Below, piece after piece: positions 46,191-64,000 of a DNA stretch of 64,000 bases (within the stretch, counting starts at the first letter, position 1; each line of letters begins with the position of its first letter). This DNA comes from Perca fluviatilis (lineage: Eukaryota; Chordata; Actinopteri; Perciformes; Percidae). The notes under the pieces were generated by a model. It was not told the origin of the DNA and did not search any database. It saw nothing but the letters and a program-made list of their open reading frames with translations. Both the position numbers and the translations under genes were made by a program. Location: NCBI RefSeq assembly GCF_010015445.1, contig NC_053134.1, positions 4,418,636-4,482,635 on the forward strand, given 5' to 3'.

Positions 46191-46442
46191 AGGATGACTC
46201 ATCTCTGTCAAAATGTAGGTAACCACGCTAACCAGTGGTAACCCGGGCCAACAGGGCTAAACCATGAATGTGACACTGGCCTGATCTGGGTACGCTTCCT
46301 TAGCAGGACTGTCCTCGGGCTTTAAGGAAAACGGGGAAGGGGATAAAAATCCAATCTGGTATAATATTCCCACATCATTTATTTGGGCTGCCTATAAAAT
46401 TACATTCATCCCACCCAAAAGCATTTTAAATAGGTTTTAAAT

Positions 46443-46986
46443 TAGGGCTGAGACTAACGATTACTTTCATATTCGATTAATCGTTTTATTTTTATTTCAT
46501 AATTTTTTGGGGATTTTTTTCAGGCCTTTAATTGTATAGGACAGTTTAGACATGAAAGGGGAGAGAGACGGGGAACGACATGCAGCAAAGGGCCGCAGGT
46601 CGGAGTCGAACCTGCAGCCGCTGCGTCGAGGAGTAAACCTCTATATATGGGCGCCCGCTCTACCAGGTGAGCTACCCAGGTGCCCTATCTGTTGATTTTT
46701 TTTATTAGTTGTTTGTTCTCTAAAATGTCAGAAAAATGTGAATCAGTGTTCCCAAAAAGCCCGATATGACGTCCTCAAATGTCTTGTTTTGTCCACAACT
46801 CAAAAATATTCAGTTTACTGTCACAGAGGAGAGAAGAAACTAGAACATATTCACATTTAACAAGCTGGAATCTGAGAATTTTTACTTTTGTCTTTAAAAA
46901 ATGACTCAAACCGACTAATCGATTATAAAAATAGTTGGCGATTAATTTAAGAGTTGACAACTAATCGATTAATCTTTGCAGCTCTA
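46443..46986. mobile_element. hAT-like MITE with exact target duplication, hosting a SINE
   Basis: TAGGGCTGAGACTAACG start and TTTGCAGCTCTA end, flanked by TTTTAAAT (46435-46442, 46987-46994). A tRNA SINE interrupts it. Confidence 0.9.
46500..46686 (-). mobile_element. tRNA-derived SINE nested in the MITE
   Basis: On the minus strand: GGGTAGCTCACCTGGTAGAG (A box), then GGTTCGACTCCGACC (B box), then the GACATGAAAGGGGAGAGA region reversed. Younger than the host MITE because it splits it. Confidence 0.85.
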
Positions 46987-46994
46987 TTTTAAAT

Positions 46995-49839
46995 GTTATG
47001 TTTTGTGGGAAACATTAAGACACCCCCTTACTACAGACAGTCACAGACAGGGAAGTTTAGTGATGGAGCAGAATATCCTGACCTGGAGGTTGGGACAGCA
47101 AAAGTGTAACGATCGATCGATCGATCGATCGATCGATAGATAGATAGATAGATAGATAACTGTATTGCAATTACAGTTTTAAAATGTATTATTTTGAAAT
47201 GTCTGGGTTAAAAAAATAAAAAAATAAAAATAACTTTTTCTCCATTGAAGACTATGCATTTTATTTTTAAACACACTGGCAGGGAGACGGGTTTCTAAAC
47301 TGCACTTCCTGTCCTTGACGACTCATAAATACCAGCGCATACCACAGAAACGGTACGATGGAACATTTGAGTGGGTTTGAAACTGGGACTTTTTCAAACC
47401 GCGGTATATCTTGAAACTGGTAACTGGCTCATGCCTACAGATGTGATACCAGCAGGGCTGCACAATATATCGTTTTTCTTTTATCGTCATTGCAATATCA
47501 ACTGGCGCAATAACCATATCGCTAAAGGTTGCGAAATATCGCGAAAAAGACACTCAGATTTTTTGTGTCGGTTGATAGAAAATATCAGAAAAATTCACTT
47601 TAAAATGTAACTATTATTATCATACTTTTTTTAGTGCTGACTTTTATATTCATTTCAATGTTCAATTTGTTCAATAAAAGAAAGTTGGGAATTATTTCCT
47701 TTTAATTGTTTTAAAATCAACAAGCAGTTTGTTGTATTTTAGCAGAATACTGAAAGCAGCAGAACTGAGTACACATTAATATCTGTTAATGTATCGAGAT
47801 ATTCAACAGCAATGAAGCATATTTTCCTCATAGTGCCACTGACACACACACACTTTTTATTTAATAAAATGATTTATATTTTTTGACAGCTGTATATACT
47901 ACTAATCCTGTATGGTTGTGATATTATTGACGTATGGCCAGGCTCAGGTTAAACCCTTTCTAAAACATGAAGAAATACATACCGAGACCAGATATCGATA
48001 CCGGCATTTTAGGCAGTTAACGGAGGCATTTACATACTAGTATCGGTATCAGAACAACACCTACGTGACAAGCTTCATTCTAAAAGAATAAAATAAGATT
48101 AAAATGTATTTATGAGTAATAAAAAGAGAAGTAAAAAAATATATATATATACACATTAAGGCTGTGAAACAATATTTACAGATTGACTTGACATCTTTTT
48201 TAAATCCAAATTACTAACAAAAATATGGCAGAATGAAATCTCTATATACATATAGAGAGCTGCAAAGATAATCGATTAATCTTTGCAGCTGTGTGTGTGT
48301 GTGTGTGTGTTGCACTGAGGAAAATATGCGAGAGCGCTGTTAAATAGCGCAATAACGATATTACTTGCGATACATAAACATATTAATGTGTACTTAGTTC
48401 TGCTGCTTTCAGTATAATGCTAAAATACAACAAACTGCTTGTTGATTACTAATGATGTTTAAAACAATTAAAGTTGTCAACTATTAAAGTAATCGCCAAC
48501 TATGTTGTTAATTGGTTTGGCTAATGTATGAAAAACACTTCCGATTCCAGCTTGTTAAATGAGAATATTGTTCTAGTTTCTTCTCTCCTCTGTGACAGTA
48601 AACTGAATATCTTTGAGTTGTGGGCAGAGCAACACATTTGAGGACGTTAGCTTGGGCTTTAGGAAACACTAATTTGACAATTTTCATATAATATCATATA
48701 TACAAAATTAAGATGGCGGCAAATAGGCACGTTTCCCAAAACGTTTATTTTTTATTTTTTTAAGAACTAGGCACAACATGCCCAGGCTCAACCCATGCTG
48801 GTCAGCCTTGTTCAGCCCTGCTTGGCCTCCTATGCGTGAATATGTCTGGGCAGCTTTCTACGTTTCTAAATGACTGTACAGAAGGAAAAAAAATGACTGG
48901 TTCACCTACAGCTGACTAACAGCATGAGTCAGCAGCTGAGCAGCTCCCATTACAACACAAACACATGCAGAGAAAATATGCCCGGACATGTCCCGCTCCC
49001 GCCCTCCTGTCTCTCTCTCTGACTTTCTACTATCACTGACAGATCTGATGAAGACAGGCTTAACTCTTTTACAATGTCAGAATCAGGATACAATAAGTAC
49101 AAGTTCACGTAGCTAGCTACATGAATGGAATATTAATCAGCAGAAACTTTAGTTCAAACGGGACTTAAAAAACAGTTAAACTAATTACTTCGCTTTCAAA
49201 GTCAGTCTGTGGATGCTATGGATGTGTTTGTCTGCTGCGTCAACGTGGCAGCTATCTATTTTGAAATGTTAAAGATAACGTTAGTGATTAGCTAACTCTT
49301 AGCTAATCTAACAACACAACGACCAACCGTTACAATTCAAAACATTGCATCTCTGCCTGAAAAACATACCGAAACCGGGCAACGTTAACATTACTAACCT
49401 CTACTCTTGTATATCAGCTTGGAGGCTAAAACACAGACCTCAGTTTTAATGAATTGTAAGTTACAGAAAGGTATAATAATAATAAAATCCCTCAAATTAA
49501 ATACCAAAGCAGTTGTGTCAGAACAGTTAGCGAAGTTAATAGTTTAACTCACATATCACCATGAAACTTCCCCAGTTTATTAGCTAGCTACTAGCTAGCT
49601 ACTTACATTAAGACGATATGTTATGTTTAAATCTGCAAATAAAGCAAATCTAATGCTGACTTTTGGTAATAGTAATCCAAAGTTACAGACACTAGCGTTA
49701 GTCTGAAAGAAGTTATGGTAGCAAAATAGCCCAAAACTTCTAAATTGAAAATTTTTTAGCCTGCAGTGTCTGCCCTTCAAAAGCTCTGAATTTAAGTTTC
49801 TCAAGCGTCATGAAATGTGTTCGAACTGTTTCGTTTTAC
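46995..49839. other. likely mdm2 intron 1 between P1 and P2
   Basis: Holds the GATC/GATA repeat, partial copies of the TAGGGCTGCAAC MITE (48240-48690) and a perfect p53 half-site at 48984-48993. No ORF of interest. Confidence 0.5.
47108..47158. repeat. (GATC)n(GATA)n microsatellite
   Basis: About seven GATC units followed by six GATA units. Confidence 0.95.
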
Positions 49840-49930
49840 CGTAAACTCGTTAGCAGACCGCAGCCTCCTCGCGGCTCCTCCGTCCCGCTCTACTCAGCCA
49901 AGAAAACACGAGGCTCCACGGCCTGCTAGC
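49840..49930 (-). promoter_or_regulatory. mdm2: probable mdm2 first exon / P1 promoter
   Basis: A GC- and CpG-rich stretch in otherwise AT-rich DNA, ending on the minus strand in a donor (TTTACG then GTAAAAC). It lies between the nup107 stop and the P2 exon, as expected for the constitutive mdm2 exon 1. The 5' boundary is a guess. Confidence 0.45.
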
Positions 49931-50698
49931 ACACTGCTAACCACCTGCTAACTTTCGCTATTGCTAATGTTAACCCTGGCGTAATTGCATTTAAACCTTT
50001 TATTGATATATTAACCTACCTTGACCGCTACTCTTGATTAAATAATATCCTTCAACGGCGTTTATCTGCCAGTTAGCGGACAGTTGATATACTGTTCAGT
50101 TGTTCCTTAAGACCATAGACTCCAGTCAATATAAACATCACTGGTGCTTCAGACACACACACACACACACTTGTTCGTGTGGCGCTCCTACTGACCAAAC
50201 ACCGACATTGCATCCTTGTATGTCGCCTTCATAGAAATACAATGGATTCATTATATTTCTATGGTTGCACTATACTGCCATCTTCTGGAGTAAGTTAACT
50301 CCAACAGTGTCCAGTATGTCAGATTTTCTCATCAGTCCGGTTCAGTCCACTTTCACCCGATCTGTTAATATATCCTTGCTTTCCCAACACTCCAGTATGT
50401 TCTTTACTCCTGCTCCTGTTATCCCAAATCGTTTAATTTCTTTCATCATGTCCTTTTCTCTCTGATATGAATGACCTGCAACTAGTTTCTGGTACCATAC
50501 TTTGGCATTAGTACTTACCCATATCCCAACTGTTAAACAATTGTATATAGTCTTTGAAGTCTGTTAGCATTTTAAAACATAAAAACTAAATCTTATCATG
50601 CAGTTTGATTGGCAGCAGTGAAAGCTCTACAGTACCAGCATTATTAGGAACTGCTTCAAATAAAGTTTACAAAAAGCTACTACAGAAAAACACGGGCC

Positions 50699-50704
50699 TT
50701 TATT
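50699..50704 (-). promoter_or_regulatory. nup107 polyadenylation signal
   Basis: AATAAA on the minus strand, 83 bases after the nup107 stop codon and the first such hexamer downstream. This implies a very short 3'UTR and clear separation from mdm2 exon 1. Confidence 0.65.
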
Positions 50705-50786
50705 TTGCAAAAAAAAGATTAAGACAATACAAAAAGACAACAGGGATTCAAACACTGCTCTGTGTGTGTGTGTATTTTCTTTGTGT

Positions 50787-62828
<12,042 letters not shown>

Positions 62829-64000
62829 CTGGAAGACAAGACGAGTACTTACGCGTTTGTGTATAAACTACGCAACAAATATTACTCCCAAGAGTCCCTG
62901 GCACTGAATTCACATTGTGCAACAAAGAAGTGTTTTTGATTGTTTTTATCTGTATGAATGTTGAATTTTGTCTTCACACGCAGCAGTTGTAGAGAAACTT
63001 TGCCTAAAGCTAAATTTGACAAAATATGTTTTTTATGCAATTCAGGTGTAATTGAGGATATAGTCTATTTTATGTTTATTGATAATTTAATGAAGATTTA
63101 AGGGGGTGAAACTATTTTTGTAAAATCATATGTAATGAGTTGGGTCTGGATGATGGAGCTATAAAAAAAAAAAAAAAACTTTTTTTTTATTTGTCCAGCT
63201 TGGAACTGAAGAAAACGTTTTTTTGCTTGCAATGTAAGAAGTTCTACTCAGATCTTTTACTTTGGTAAAGTAGCACTGTAACTCTGTTACAAGTTAAAGT
63301 CCTACATTTAAAATTTTACTTAAGTAAACGTACTAAAGTATGAGGATCAAATATATACTTAAAGTACAAGTGAAAGTACTCATTATGCAGAATGACCCAT
63401 TTCAGAACAATATACTATATTATATGATTGGATTATAATGATTGATGGATTAATGTGTTCATCACTTCAATGTTGCAGCTGGTAAAGAATAAACATGTAG
63501 CTAGTTTTAATTACTTTTTATACTGCTGGGTAATATACATTATAAATCTAATATATCATAATGTATTTGTTGATTACATTTTCTATTTATAACCTGAATC
63601 TGCAAAGTAGTTTAAGTTAATAAATAAATGAGTGAACTAGTGGTATAAAGAAGCATGAAACGGAAATACTCAAGTAAAGTACCTCAAAATTGTACTTGAG
63701 TAAATGTACTTTGTTACTATCCATCACAATAGCATCAATAGCTAGTTGATTAACTGTTCATTAACACCTGGAAGTACTCACTGATTGGGACGGTGTAACG
63801 TTACCGATTAAAAACAGTTATACAGTTTGCAGCAGTTTCTGCAGCTAACAACGATAAACAGCTGCTGTTAGTAGTTTGTTCAGTGGGGATAGCATTTCAT
63901 TTAACCTTTGAGTAAACAATAACAAGCACTAACTGTAGCTAGTTAGTTAGCGCAACTACTGACTGAAAAAGACGTTATTAGCATTAGGTTAAACATGTCA
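62829..64000. other. nup107 5' intron or upstream region
   Basis: The exon at 62828 starts mid-codon, so at least one exon lies further up. I could not find a start exon ending in the needed phase here. Apart from the repeat at 63220-63735 I see nothing. Confidence 0.5.
63220..63735. mobile_element. dispersed TIR-like repeat (ACTTTACT family)
   Basis: Opens with CTACTCAGATCTTTTACTTT and closes with AAATGTACTTTGTTACTATC; both contain inverted AAGTA/TACTT motifs. In the 5' intron of nup107. Confidence 0.55.

Noticed and set aside
47371..47610. Coding frame in mdm2 intron 1
   Set aside because: AT-rich decayed repeat, no splice context and no similarity.

Overview
This is vertebrate nuclear DNA, almost certainly from a ray-finned (teleost) fish. 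Intron-split genes encode vertebrate proteins. The introns are full of (CA/TG)n tracts, tRNA-derived SINEs and short TIR transposons of kinds I know from teleosts. There is no operon structure, CRISPR array or rRNA/tRNA gene.

Layout. (1) 173-28828, plus strand: the 3' part of a plexin-B gene, best matched to plxnb2. I placed 20 exons that join without a phase break into 788 residues: end of the ectodomain, a basic cleavage site, one membrane helix, the split cytoplasmic GAP domain with its inserted Rho-binding domain, and a C-terminal VTDL motif. The 5' part lies left of the window. (2) 28829-38697: intergenic, with transposon remnants, a telomere-like tract and two orphan exon-like segments. 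(3) 38698-43921, minus strand: complete mdm2 coding sequence in 11 coding exons (505 residues). Two untranslated first exons are likely, at 49.8 kb (P1) and 45.9 kb (P2). Just upstream of the P2 exon lie a TATA-like box and two near-consensus p53 sites, as expected for the p53-Mdm2 feedback loop. (4) 50787-62828, minus strand: nup107, 26 exons, complete at the C terminus and lacking the start exon. One conserved internal exon appears to be missing.

plxnb2 and mdm2 converge; nup107 and mdm2 run head to tail with about 0.9 kb between the nup107 stop and the likely first mdm2 exon. The genes do separate jobs: semaphorin receptor signalling to R-Ras/Rap and RhoA, p53 control, and nuclear pore scaffold.

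Most remaining DNA is transposon-derived. Several insertions can be resolved to the base by their target-site duplications, and some are nested. The most useful observations are the p53 sites, the missing nup107 exon, a minisatellite made from the last codons of mdm2, and dinucleotide tracts lying directly on splice sites. I saw no wholly new biological system.
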